From Selaginella tamariscina (lineage: Eukaryota > Streptophyta > Lycopodiopsida > Selaginellales > Selaginellaceae): a stretch of DNA of 64,000 bases. Where the stretch lies: contig PUQB01000919.1 in assembly GCA_003024785.1 (NCBI GenBank), positions 1-64,000 on the forward strand, in the 5' to 3' direction. The first letter of the stretch is position 1. Every line of letters begins with the position of its first letter. This document shows, one piece after another, positions 51,443 to 60,240 of this stretch. Both the position numbers and the translations under genes were made by a program. The notes beneath the pieces were generated by a model. It searched no databases. It was not told where the DNA came from and saw only the letters and a program-made list of their open reading frames with translations.

Positions 51443-51702
51443 CTTATTAAATAATTTATAAAATCTTAAGAATAAACTCATCAAATTAAAAATAATAATT
51501 AAATTAAATCATTGTGTTAAATATAATAATTATGTTAAGGATTATTGTTAATCTTGAGTGTTAAGGGATTTTAATTTCTATATCATATGCAAATATACTC
51601 TATAGCAGTATATGTACATGTGTATCTTTGATGTATAATATGTACGTATGTATGTACGTGTGAGTGTTGTGTGTGTGGTGTCATATTACTTTGTGTTTCT
51701 TA
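51443..51702. repeat. Direct repeat, right copy, interrupted by Harbinger
   Basis: Same sequence as 48624-48905, ending TTTCTTA exactly where the transposon starts. The missing continuation (ATGCAATAGTTGA) is found at 58449 on the far side of the element. Confidence 0.9.
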
Positions 51703-51734
51703 GGGTCGTTTCGCACCACACTTAACTTAACTTA
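51703..51734 (+). repeat. Harbinger left TIR
   Basis: GGGTCGTTTCGCACCACACT followed by two CTTAA-type units. It pairs with 58414-58445 with a single C/T mismatch. Bounded on the left by the TTA target site. Confidence 0.93.
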
Positions 51735-52439
51735 AGTGGGCTTAAGTAAGGGAAAATGGATTCGTACTCGCCCTTAAGTTGAGTAACCACTTACTTAACT
51801 TTTTTAAGGGTTTGACCACTAAGGGCATTGAATTCACACCTGCCCTTAACTTAATAAGTCACTTACTTAAGATTTTTTAAGGGTTTGACCACTAAGGGCA
51901 GTGCTTTCGCAACTTCCCTTAACTTAATTTAAGGGAACAGTGAAAATTTGCAAAGAAAATTTAAGGGAGGTGGGGGTCCCTTAGCCACCCTTAACGACTC
52001 ACGAGGCTCGCCACCTTTTTTGCACCTTCTTTAAAATAAAATAAAAAATAAAATTTTACATGCGTAATGTGCATTTTTTTATGTAAAATATATTTATATT
52101 TTATATTTTTATTTTAACATATATAATTAAAATAAATAATAATAATATGAATTTCTCTTATTCTTAGTATATTCTTAGTATATTCTAAGTATATTCTCCT
52201 TCTGCCCTAATTTATGCCCTAATTTCTATAGGTTTCTGCGCATCATCTCTGTACATCTCTGTAGATTTCTGTAGATTTCTGCGCATCGGGAGAGGAAGAG
52301 AAGAATTCAGGAGAAATCAGGAGAGAATGGCAGAAGAACAAGCAGATCAGGTAGTCTTCTTTCCTTTCTTCTTCTTTTCTTGCATTCATTTACATTCATT
52401 TTGCATCAGGAGGCGGCCATAGAGACTGGCTGGGATGGC

Positions 52440-52870
52440 ACGAGCTCGACCGGCATTGGTCGAGCTCGTGGGCCGGCCGAAAGCCTGGCAGCTACTACTA
52501 CTGGGCTTTCTGCCCACCATAGCTATCGAGCTCATGGGCCGGCCGAAAGCCCGGCAGCTACTGCTGCCGGGCTTTCTGCAGCCCCTGGCTGGATTGGCTT
52601 GAGCTCGGCTAGCATTGGCCGAGCTCATGGGGCTTTCTGCCGCCCCTGGCTGGGATGGCTTGAGCTCGGCCAGCATTGGCCGAGCTCATGGGGCAGTAGA
52701 AAGCCCGGCAGCTACTGCTGGGCTTTCTGCAGCCCCTGGTTGGGCTGGCTTGAGCTCGGCCAGCATTGGTCGAGCTCATGGGGCAACAGAAAGCCCGGCA
52801 GCTACTGCTGCCGGGCTTTTTGCCGCCCCTGGTTGGGATGGCTTGAGCTTGTCAAGCCACGATCCAGGAA
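52440..52870 (+). repeat. GC-rich dual-hairpin array, first block
   Basis: Imperfect tandem units of 61-92 bp. Each has a GAGCTC-bounded palindrome around GGCCAGCATTGGCC, and most have a second palindrome around AAGCCCGGCAGC...GCTGCCGGGCTT. The GC content stands out sharply against the surrounding DNA. One unit near 52601-52661 lacks the second hairpin. Confidence 0.9.
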
Positions 52871-53120
52871 CCAGGAAGCAAGTAGGATTCCAGGGAAGAA
52901 GGCTTGACTCAGGAACAGGACGGATCCAGGATCAGGATAGGATCCGGGAGTAAGATAGCAGAATAGGAACTGGGACCTCAGGAATCAGGAGTAGGACAGG
53001 ATTCAGGAGCGAGACAAGAACAGGACAGGATTCAGGAGCAAGACAGGAACCGGATAGGATCCAGGAGTAGGACAAGAGCAGGAGGCAAAGGAGCAAGACA
53101 AGACAAGAGCAAGACAAGAA
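52863..53120 (+). repeat. Degenerate AGGA-type short tandem repeat
   Basis: Repeats of about 8-11 bp built on CAGGA, GGATCC and CAAGA words (ATCCAGGATCAGGATAGGAT, ACAAGAACAGGACAGGATT). Purine-rich on the plus strand. It separates the two hairpin-array blocks. Confidence 0.8.
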
Positions 53121-53237
53121 CAAGAATGATCGTAGAAAGACTGGTGTTGATAGTAACTGATTGTACAACAATTAGGTCGGAGCTTTTATGCTCACAACTC
53201 CAAGCTAATCTAGTCATGAGCTAAGAATAGTGTCCCT

Positions 53238-53400
53238 TATCCTCTAGGCATATCCTGTAGCATATCCTATAGGCATATCCTATAGGAATATCCTATAGGT
53301 ATATCCTGTAGGAATATCTGCAGGCATATCCTGTAACCCGTATCCTGTATCCTGCATCCTGCATCCTGTATCCTGTATCCGAAATCCTGTATCCTGTATC
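53238..53400 (+). repeat. TATCCTGTA / TATCCTATAGG tandem repeat
   Basis: The first half is units of about 13-16 bp (GCATATCCTATAG variants). The second half is units of 7-8 bp (ATCCTGT). It ends right at the second hairpin array. Confidence 0.88.
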
Positions 53401-53407
53401 GGGTTGT

Positions 53408-53790
53408 GACAGAGCTCGGCCAGCATTGGCCGAGCTCATGGGCAACAGAAAGCCCGGCAGCAGTAGCTGCCGGGCTTTCTGCCGCCCCTGGTTGGGATGG
53501 CTTGAGCTCGGCCAGCATTGGCCGAGCTCATGGGGCAACAGAAAGCCCGGCAGCAGTAGCTGCCGGGCTTTCTGCCCCCCTGGCTGGGCTGGCTTGAGCT
53601 CGGCCAGCATTGGCCGAGCTCATGGGGCGGCCCAAAGCCCGGCATTACTACTGTCGGGCTTTCTGCCGCCCCTGGCTGGGCTGGCTTGAGCTCGGCCAAC
53701 ATTGGCCGAGCTCATGGGGCGGCCCAAAGCCCGGCAGCAACTGCTGCCGGGCTTTCTACCTCCCCTGGCCACCCACGAAGCCCAGCAGCA
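53408..53790 (+). repeat. GC-rich dual-hairpin array, second block, exact 92-bp period
   Basis: Unit starts (GAGCTCGG) fall at 53412, 53504, 53596 and 53688, exactly 92 bp apart. Hairpin 1 is GAGCTCGGCCA, loop GCAT, then the exact complement (11-bp arms). Hairpin 2 is AGAAAGCCCGGCAGC, loop AGTA, then the exact complement (15-bp arms). A non-palindromic CGCCCCTGG.TGGG linker separates units. Because 92 is not a multiple of three, successive units would be read in different frames, yet several frames stay open on both strands. The Myb-like frame from 53686 begins in the last unit. Confidence 0.93.
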
Positions 53791-54791
53791 AGTGAAAGAA
53801 CTCGGGCTAGGTCAGCTAGGTATGTCCGGTCGAGGAGACAACAACAATCTTCAAGGGTGGTGGGCGAAACAATTGACATTGGTGAAAATGAGGGCGAGGG
53901 CCAGGGTTTTGAAGAAACTTCACATGAGATTGAGGGGCAAGCAAGAAGCAAACGGCCTCGGTCTCGGAATTGGACAATGGACGAGACAAAGACGCTTGTG
54001 GAGTTGAAACGACAAGAGTTCATGGCCAGGTTACAGATGTCAACTAGGCAACTTGTCAGTGTAACAGCAAATGCACGTTGGAGACAGATTGCAAAAGAAA
54101 TGCAAGCACAAGGTTTCGACGATCGTGATGGAGAACAATGTCGTAAGAAGTGGGAGAATTTAATCAACGATTATAAAGTTATTCACGACCACAACAGGAA
54201 GTCGGGAGCTGCTGCATATTCGAGCTTGTCGAATCTAGAGAAACGACGCCTTAGATTGCCAAACATGGACTTGGACCTGTTTGATTTATTGGATTCATTT
54301 CAAGGTGACCGAAGCTGCATGACGCCCCAACACGTAAACGACTCTGAAAATGATCCACCGATGACTCCAGTTTCACAAAACAACTTCCACAAGTGCACCT
54401 TTGACTACTGATCACTCAGATGATGATGAAGATGGTGTCACTGTGACGAGGCAAGCGAAGAAGGGAAAGTCTAGTTTGGTTGAAGCGGTTAATGAAGGTA
54501 CAAATGTACTTCGAGTCCAGGTTGAGATGAGGAGCCGCCAATTTGAGAGGACAGTAGAGTTGAGGAGGGAAAAGAACGCTTCTATGAGAAGTTCGCATTG
54601 GCTATGACACGAATTGCTGATCACATTTGTGGACAGGGCAACAAAGACTAGATTAGCATGGGTGCATGTAGGTTTCATATATTTATCATTTGCAAGCTTT
54701 TATTTGAATTATGTTAATGCATTTTTGTTTGTTATTTATAATATCGATTATATTATTTTTTCAGGACCGTTTAATAGGATTAGCCTCGACC

Positions 54792-56173
54792 ATGGCTGGA
54801 GATTTTTTTGTTCAATTCATCATGAACGACTCGGATTCTGATTCGGATGCTGAAGATGAAGAACGTGACAATTCAGATGATGATGATGCAGTAGTTCAGT
54901 ACATGCGGAGGTCAACACAAGCTGCAATTGATAGGTCTTCTCCTTCACAGTGGGTTCGACTACGGAGTGAGGCATGGTGGGACACTTTTATGATGTCACA
55001 CTACGATGATGAGAGGTGGATAAAACTTCTTCGAATGTCACGGAGAACCTTTGTTATGATTTGTAATGTATTAGAGGATGACATCTCAAGGCAGGATACC
55101 CACTACAGAGAAGCTGTACGAGTGGATATTAGAGTTGGAGCTACACTTTGGAAGATGGTGAGAAACAGTGACTACATGGACATTGGTGAGAGGTTTGCTA
55201 TTGGAACTTCGACTGTTATGGCTGTGTTTGTAGAGACGACAACAGCTATTTGTCGACGTTTCTGGTATAAGGTGGCATTTCCATCGACGGAAAATGAGGT
55301 TCGTGAGATGGCACATGAGTTCCAAGATGTGACACACACTCATTTACCAAATGTTGTGGGGGCCATAGATTGCACACATGTGGAGATACTTCAACCTTCT
55401 ACAAATGACCGGACGGACTACTTTGACAGGAAGCAACGGAATAGCATCATTGTGCAAGGGGTTGTTGATGCACGTAAGAGGTTTATAAATGTGAATGCTG
55501 GATGGCCAGGTGAGCAAGTTACATTCATTTTGATTATGTTTGTGTAATGTTTTGGTATTTGCAGGTAGCGTGCATGATATGCGAGTTTGGAAGAATTGCT
55601 CACTTCATCAAAAGATCATTGATGGGGTTTATCTTCATGGACCTTTGGAGGCTGCTCATGTTGATTTCGTGAAGCCTTATATTGTGGGTGATAAAGGATA
55701 CCAATTACAACCATTTTTAATGGTCCCATACACAGGCATGTAAAGTTAATATATTTATAACATATTTAACTTAAGTTTTTATAGGTGTTCATCTTAATCT
55801 TGGTCAGGAGACTTTCAACAAGGAGCTTACTAAAGCACGATTGGTGGTTGAGCAAGCATTTGGCCTTTTAAAGCAAAAATTTCGTTGCCTTGATTATAAG
55901 TTGAGAGTCCACCTTCCACACATTCCGAATACTGTGAGTGCTTGTGTTATTCTCCACAATATCCTCATTGATGAGGGCGAAGTGAATTATGAGGCAACTT
56001 TACGAGCAAGGGAGCGAAGAATTCGGCGACGTCAAGAAAGAGGAGATTGGGTGGAGTATGATGATCCTTCACAAGATCCTCGAGAACTTGGTGAGGTAAC
56101 TACACATGCTCGCACTATTAGATCAGCTCTTGAAGCTCATCTTATTTTTGGGACGCCATTTGTTAGGCATTAA
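54792..56173 (+). CDS. PIF/Harbinger DDE transposase (DDE_Tnp_4), three exons
   Basis: Exons: 54792-55509, 55565-55735, 55785-56173. The ATG at 54792 follows a TTTTTTCAG acceptor at 54761-54764 and starts MAGDFFVQFIMNDSDSDSD, an acidic N-terminus. Residues about 60-130 hold the helix-turn-helix region (RMSRRTFVMICNVLEDDI). The catalytic triad is visible: Asp in VVGAIDCTHVEI, Asp in IVGDKGYQLQPF, Glu in RLVVEQAFGLLK. The final exon ends with an Arg-rich tail and RH-stop. Intron 1 is 55 bp with GT-AG. Intron 2 (49 bp) appears to use a GC donor (CAG/GCATGT). With these introns removed the frame is fully open, so the protein may be functional. It would cut and paste the element together with the Myb-like partner. 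Confidence 0.92.
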
Positions 56174-56989
56174 TTTGGAAATTGTTAATTTATGTTTTCT
56201 TTATTATTATTTTTTGTTTTACCACAATAAATATCATGTGTTAAAGATAAACGTGAAATATGAAAAAGGATGTATACTAGAAATAGAATATATTTAGTAT
56301 TTTTTTGTTAAATAAATAAAAATATGAAATGTAAATACATGTTAACGCACATGCATATGTATATATAATATTTTTCATGAAGTTTTTACTTGTTTAAACA
56401 TATCCAAAATATATAAAATTTAATTATCTATAGAATGTACCCATATACAATATTATATATAAGTATATAATTTCATCTCACCATATTTTTTATTTTTTAT
56501 AATAAGTAAAATTACTTTAAATGTTAATAAAAATTAAGGATGCACATATTATTTAAATAATAAATATTATAAATATATTTTAAAGTGGTTAAAAATATTT
56601 ATTACAAATTGAAAATAGATTTTTATTGCAAATTGAAAATTATTTAAAAATATTTATTATAACTTGACATAATAATGTTATATGAAATGTAGATATGTTA
56701 AGTTCATTAAAAATAATTAAGTTAATAATCTTAACTTAAATGTAAATATAAAGTATATTATATTAAGGGCAATATTCGAATTCATGGCCCTTAATATTTT
56801 TACTTAAGTATCTATGCGAATCCATTGCCCTTAACACAATCCCTTAATTTAAGTAAAAAGGTTAAGGGTTGATGAGTGCGAATCAATTGCCCTTAACAAA
56901 TTCCCTTAATTTAAGTTAAGGGTTGGTACGAATCCAAAACCCTTAACTTCTCTTCTTAAGGGAGAGTTGGTGCGAATCAAATGCACCCT

Positions 56990-57015
56990 TAACTTTTACT
57001 TAACTTAAGTGGGCT
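56990..57015. other. Fusion point between two Harbinger copies
   Basis: Sequence to the left matches the right end of the element (compare 58370-58400: GGTGCGAATCAAATGCACCC). Sequence to the right matches the left end (compare 51721: CTTAAGTGGGCTTAAGTAAG). The switch occurs inside the shared ACTTAACTTA motif, with both inner TIR tips missing. Confidence 0.85.
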
Positions 57016-57574
57016 TAAGTAAGGTAAAATGGATTCATACTCGCCTTAAGTTGAGTAACCACTTACTTAACTTTTTTAAGGGTTTGACCACTAAGGGAAT
57101 TGAATTCGCACCTGCCCTTAACTTAAGAAGCCACTTACTTAAGATTTTTTAGGGGTTTGACCACTAATGGCATGCTTTCGCAATCTTCCCTTAACTTAAT
57201 TTAAGGGAACAGTGAAAATTTGCAAAGAAAATTTAAGGGAGGCCCCTAGCCACCCTTAACGACCCACGAGGCTCGCCACCTTCTTTAAAATAAATAAAAA
57301 AATAAAATTTTACATGCGTAATGTGCATTTTTTAATGTAAAATATATATTTATATTTTATATTTTTATTTTAACATATATAATTAAAATTAAATAAATAA
57401 TAATATGAATTTCTCATTATTCTTAGTATATTCTTAGTATATTTGAAGTATATTCTTTTTTGCCCTAATTTCTGTAGGTTTTTGCACATCGGGAAAGAAG
57501 ATGTTTCTGCGGCGCATCAAGAGGCAGCCATAGAGACTACTAGGTTCACCATTCGAGGTCAAGGGGCAGCTCAA

Positions 57575-57805
57575 AGCCCGACTGCAACTACTGTCGGGCT
57601 TTCAGCCGCCCCTGGTTGCGATGGCACGAGCTCGATCAGCATTGGCCGAGCTCATGTGCCGGCCGAAAGCCCGGCAGCAATTGTGCTGGGCGCATTGGCC
57701 GAGCTCATGAGGCAATAGAAAGCCCGGCAGCTGCAGCCCCTAGTTGGGTTGGCTTGAGCTCAGCCAGTGGCCGAGCTCATGAGGCAGTAGAAAGCCCGAC
57801 AACAA
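57575..57805 (+). repeat. Hairpin-array remnant in the deleted copy
   Basis: Two to three degenerate units of the GAGCTC...GGCCGAGCTC and AAAGCCCGGCAGC pattern. They show that the array was present in the common ancestor of both element copies. Confidence 0.85.
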
Positions 57806-58413
57806 TATTTTTCATGAAGTTTTTATTTGTTTAAACATATCTAAAATATATAAAATTTAATTATCTATAAAATGTACCCATGTACAATATTATATATAAG
57901 TATATAATTTTATCTCACCATATTTTTTATTTTTTATAATAAGTAAAATTACTTTAAATGTTAAGAAAAATTAAGGATGCACATATTATTTAAATCATAA
58001 ATATTATAAATATATTTTAAAGTGATTAAAAATATTTATTACAAATTGAAAATTATTTAAAAATATTCATTATAACTTGACATAATAATGTTATGTTAAG
58101 TTCATTAAAAATAATTAAATTAATAATCTTAACTTAAATGTAAATATAAAAGCATATTATATTAAGGAGAATATTCAAATTCATGGTTCTTAATATTTTT
58201 ATTATAAGTATCTATGCGAATCCATTGCCCTTAACATAATCCTTTAATTTAAGTAAAAAAAGTTAAGAATTGATGAGTGTGAATCGATTGCCCTTAACAA
58301 ATTTCCTTAATTTAAATTAAGGGTTAGTATGAATCTAAAACCCTTAACTTCTCTTTTAAAGGGAGTTGGTGCGAATCAAATGCACCCTTAACTTTTATTT
58401 AACTTATGCATGC

Positions 58414-58445
58414 TAAGTTAAGTTAAGTGTGATGCGAAACGACCC
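58414..58445 (-). repeat. Harbinger right TIR
   Basis: Reverse complement of the left TIR with one mismatch. Followed by TCA and then ATGCAATAG, the continuation of the pre-insertion sequence. Confidence 0.93.
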
Positions 58446-58448
58446 TCA

Positions 58449-58963
58449 ATGCAATAGTTGAAATATTGGTGAATATAGAAAGAATATTAATATTTTGCAA
58501 GTATAAGGTATTTAACTACATAATTCAGAAATATGTTTTCATATACAACTATATCATGTCATTTCAGGTCACATTAGATGCTTTGGAGCTTACCAGTTTA
58601 CAATTTGTAATATACTTGAATAGTATATATTTTTAACACTTCTGATATACGTATAAATAGTAACATTATAAATTGTAATAGAAATTTATTTGAAAAATTA
58701 TAGTCTTTCCATTATTATTAATTATTTAATTAGTATTAATTAAATATATAATTAATGCGAATTGTCTGAAATAGTATCTATTAAATATTAATTAATATTT
58801 TATAATAAATACGAGTCTACACAATATTTTAGAACCAAGCGTGTACACACACGTTTGTAACCATTACTGGCATAGGGAAAGAATCGATAAAGGCACATTT
58901 AAAGGTTAACCAAAATTAGGGTATAAAAGCCAAGCTTCCATTCTAGGGTTTCTCATTGCAAGC
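58449..58963. other. Spacer and eIF5 promoter region
   Basis: AT-rich. A clear TATAAAAG box at 58922-58929 lies about 35 bp before the eIF5 ATG, with TTCTAGGGTTTCTCATTGCA as a short leader. AGGGTTT is the telo-box-like word common in promoters of plant translation genes. The ATG is so close to the TATA that the leader must be very short. Confidence 0.6.
58922..58929 (+). promoter_or_regulatory. TATA box of eIF5
   Basis: TATAAAAG at the right place for a short 5-prime leader, followed by an AGGGTTT element at 58945-58951. Confidence 0.6.
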
Positions 58964-60139
58964 ATGGCTTTAAGGAACATAGGAGCTAGCAACAGCAAGG
59001 ACGCTTTCTATAGGTACAAGATGCCCAAGCTGGCGACAAAGATAGAGGGCAAGGGCAACGGAATCAAGACCAACATCGTCAACCTGGTCGATGTTGCCAA
59101 AGCCTTAAACCGAGATCCGCTGCAGGTGATCAAGTACTTCGGCTCCGAGCTCGGAGCACTGTCCACGTACGACAAGAAGAAGAACATCTCCATCGTGAAC
59201 GGCGCGCACGAGAATTCAGTATTGGTCGATCTCCTGGAGAGATTCATCACCAAGTATGTCTGCTGCTACACTTGTAAGAATCCAGAAACGCAGGTTGTCA
59301 TACATAAGATTATCAAGCTCCAGTGTGCTGCCTGCGGGTTTGAGTCGGAAGTGGGGCTTCTCGAGGACGATAAGGTACTGAAGAAACTGGGTGATGCCAT
59401 AGCAAAGAAGAGCAAAACGAAGGAGCAGAAGAAGAAACAAGTTACTGATCAGGAGAAGGCGATTAAGCAGGTCAATAAGAGACCGAGCAAGGAGTCCGAG
59501 TCTGACGATACAGACTGCAGTGTGGAGGGTGCAAGGAAGCGGACCAAGGAGAAGGCGATTAAGCAGGTGAAGAAGAGACCGAGCAAGGAGTCCGAGGATG
59601 ACGATGAGGACAGTGTGGTATGGCAGACAGACTGCAGTGTGGAGGGTGCGAGGCAGCGGATGATGGAGCAACTTACAGACAGTATTAGTAACATGGTCGT
59701 GGTGGACAAGGCCGTGGAGCAGCATGATAAGATGGTACAGGAGCTTAAGGAGAAACTCTGCACGGGTGCAGGCGCGTCCGAGATTGTCGAGAGTTTGGAG
59801 CAGTCACAGGAAGCAGTAAACGCCTACATCGAGGCGTTGTTCGAAGAGAAGGATATGCTGAAGACGGCGAGGGGGAATCGGAAGGAATATCTCGCTGTAC
59901 TTGCTGGGGACAAGCGCGACCAGAAGAAGCTGCTCGTGGGATTGGAGATGTACTGTAGAGCACGCCCTGCAGCGTGCAAGCAGCTGGTTGTGCTTCTTAA
60001 GGAGCTGTACGACAGAGACGTGCTCGAGGAGGAGTGTATATGTGTGTGGTTTAGAGGGTTAAAGAGTGAGGTTAGCAAGCCTGTTATGGACTGTGTGAGG
60101 CCTCTTGTGGAGTGGCTTGAGAATGCCGAGGAGGAATGA
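58964..60139 (+). CDS. Translation initiation factor eIF5
   Basis: eIF5 is the GTPase-activating protein for eIF2 in the 43S pre-initiation complex. The single exon of 391 codons begins MALRNIGASNSKDAFYRYKM; plant eIF5 genes are typically intronless. The Arg of FYRYKMP is the conserved GAP arginine finger. The N-terminal domain is followed by a C2-C2 zinc ribbon (CYTC at about residue 100, CAAC at about 124), an acidic/basic linker (about 145-225) and a C-terminal W2/HEAT domain (about 300-391) with its acidic-aromatic end (EEECICVWFRG, PLVEWLENAEEE). The linker holds a 32-codon tandem duplication (EKAIKQV.KRPSKESE, starting at 59453 and 59549). The frame is intact, and codon use is GC-richer than the spacers. 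The next gene converges with it, 101 bp away. Confidence 0.95.
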   Translation: MALRNIGASNSKDAFYRYKMPKLATKIEGKGNGIKTNIVNLVDVAKALNRDPLQVIKYFGSELGALSTYDKKKNISIVNGAHENSVLVDLLERFITKYVCCYTCKNPETQVVIHKIIKLQCAACGFESEVGLLEDDKVLKKLGDAIAKKSKTKEQKKKQVTDQEKAIKQVNKRPSKESESDDTDCSVEGARKRTKEKAIKQVKKRPSKESEDDDEDSVVWQTDCSVEGARQRMMEQLTDSISNMVVVDKAVEQHDKMVQELKEKLCTGAGASEIVESLEQSQEAVNAYIEALFEEKDMLKTARGNRKEYLAVLAGDKRDQKKLLVGLEMYCRARPAACKQLVVLLKELYDRDVLEEECICVWFRGLKSEVSKPVMDCVRPLVEWLENAEEE

Positions 60140-60166
60140 GTTTAACGTTCCTTTACTAAATATAAG

Positions 60167-60171
<5 letters not shown>

Positions 60172-60203
<32 letters not shown>
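60172..60203. repeat. (TA)n microsatellite between convergent genes
   Basis: About 32 bp of TA dinucleotides in the 101-bp gap between the eIF5 stop and the stop of the minus-strand gene. Probably within their overlapping 3-prime ends. Confidence 0.9.
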
Positions 60204-60206
<3 letters not shown>

Positions 60207-60240
60207 CATCGTAAATTATGTATTTGTAAAACAAGCTTAA

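Larger units (their letters stand above)
52327..54663 (+). pseudogene. Harbinger Myb/SANT (trihelix-like) partner protein
   Basis: The likely first exon is 52327-52350 (ATG, MAEEQADQ), with a GT...TTGCATCAG intron to 52410. The frame then enters the 92-bp hairpin array. The recognisable domain lies at about 53950-54300: SRNWTMDETKTLVELKRQEF, with a tryptophan-spaced helix-turn-helix (ARWRQIAKEMQAQGFDDRDG, CRKKWENLINDYK), as in the DNA-binding proteins that accompany PIF/Harbinger transposases. After 54380 the frame shifts (acidic HSDDDEDG and a charged coiled coil), and shifts again near 54585-54595 before a final stop at about 54651. Two single-base indels and the uncertain path through the repeats make this a broken or mis-sequenced gene. 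Confidence 0.75.
51703..58445 (+). mobile_element. Composite PIF/Harbinger DNA transposon
   Basis: The ends are 32-bp terminal inverted repeats starting GGGTCGTTTCGCA, with one mismatch. The target duplication is TTA (51700-51702) against TCA (58446-58448), matching the TWA preference of this superfamily apart from one change. The paralogous segment at 48.9 kb shows the unoccupied site TTTCTTAATGCAATAG. Inside are a Myb/trihelix-like gene and a DDE_Tnp_4 transposase, the normal two-gene set. Subterminal regions repeat the CTTAACTTAA and CCCTTAA words many times. The last 1.4 kb (about 57005-58445) is a second, internally deleted copy lacking its left TIR, and the first copy lacks its right TIR. 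The two are fused. Confidence 0.93.
57005..58445 (+). mobile_element. Internally deleted Harbinger derivative (MITE-like)
   Basis: The left part (57005-57560) matches 51721-52440, including the GCCACCCTTAACGAC word and the EAAIET exon. Then come a reduced hairpin-array remnant (57575-57805) and a right part (57810-58445) matching 56364-57000. The Myb and transposase genes are absent. It retains the only intact right TIR of the composite. Confidence 0.88.

Noticed and set aside
52380..52907. 175-codon open frame as an independent protein
   Set aside because: It translates the tandem hairpin array; several overlapping frames on both strands are equally open, so openness is a property of the repeat.
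53408..53790. CRISPR-like regularly spaced palindromic repeats
   Set aside because: The 92-bp units are contiguous, the linkers are repeated and not unique spacers, and the DNA is a plant transposon.
59216..59763. Long minus-strand open frames opposite eIF5
   Set aside because: Shadow frames of a GC-richer coding exon. The plus-strand protein has full domain support.
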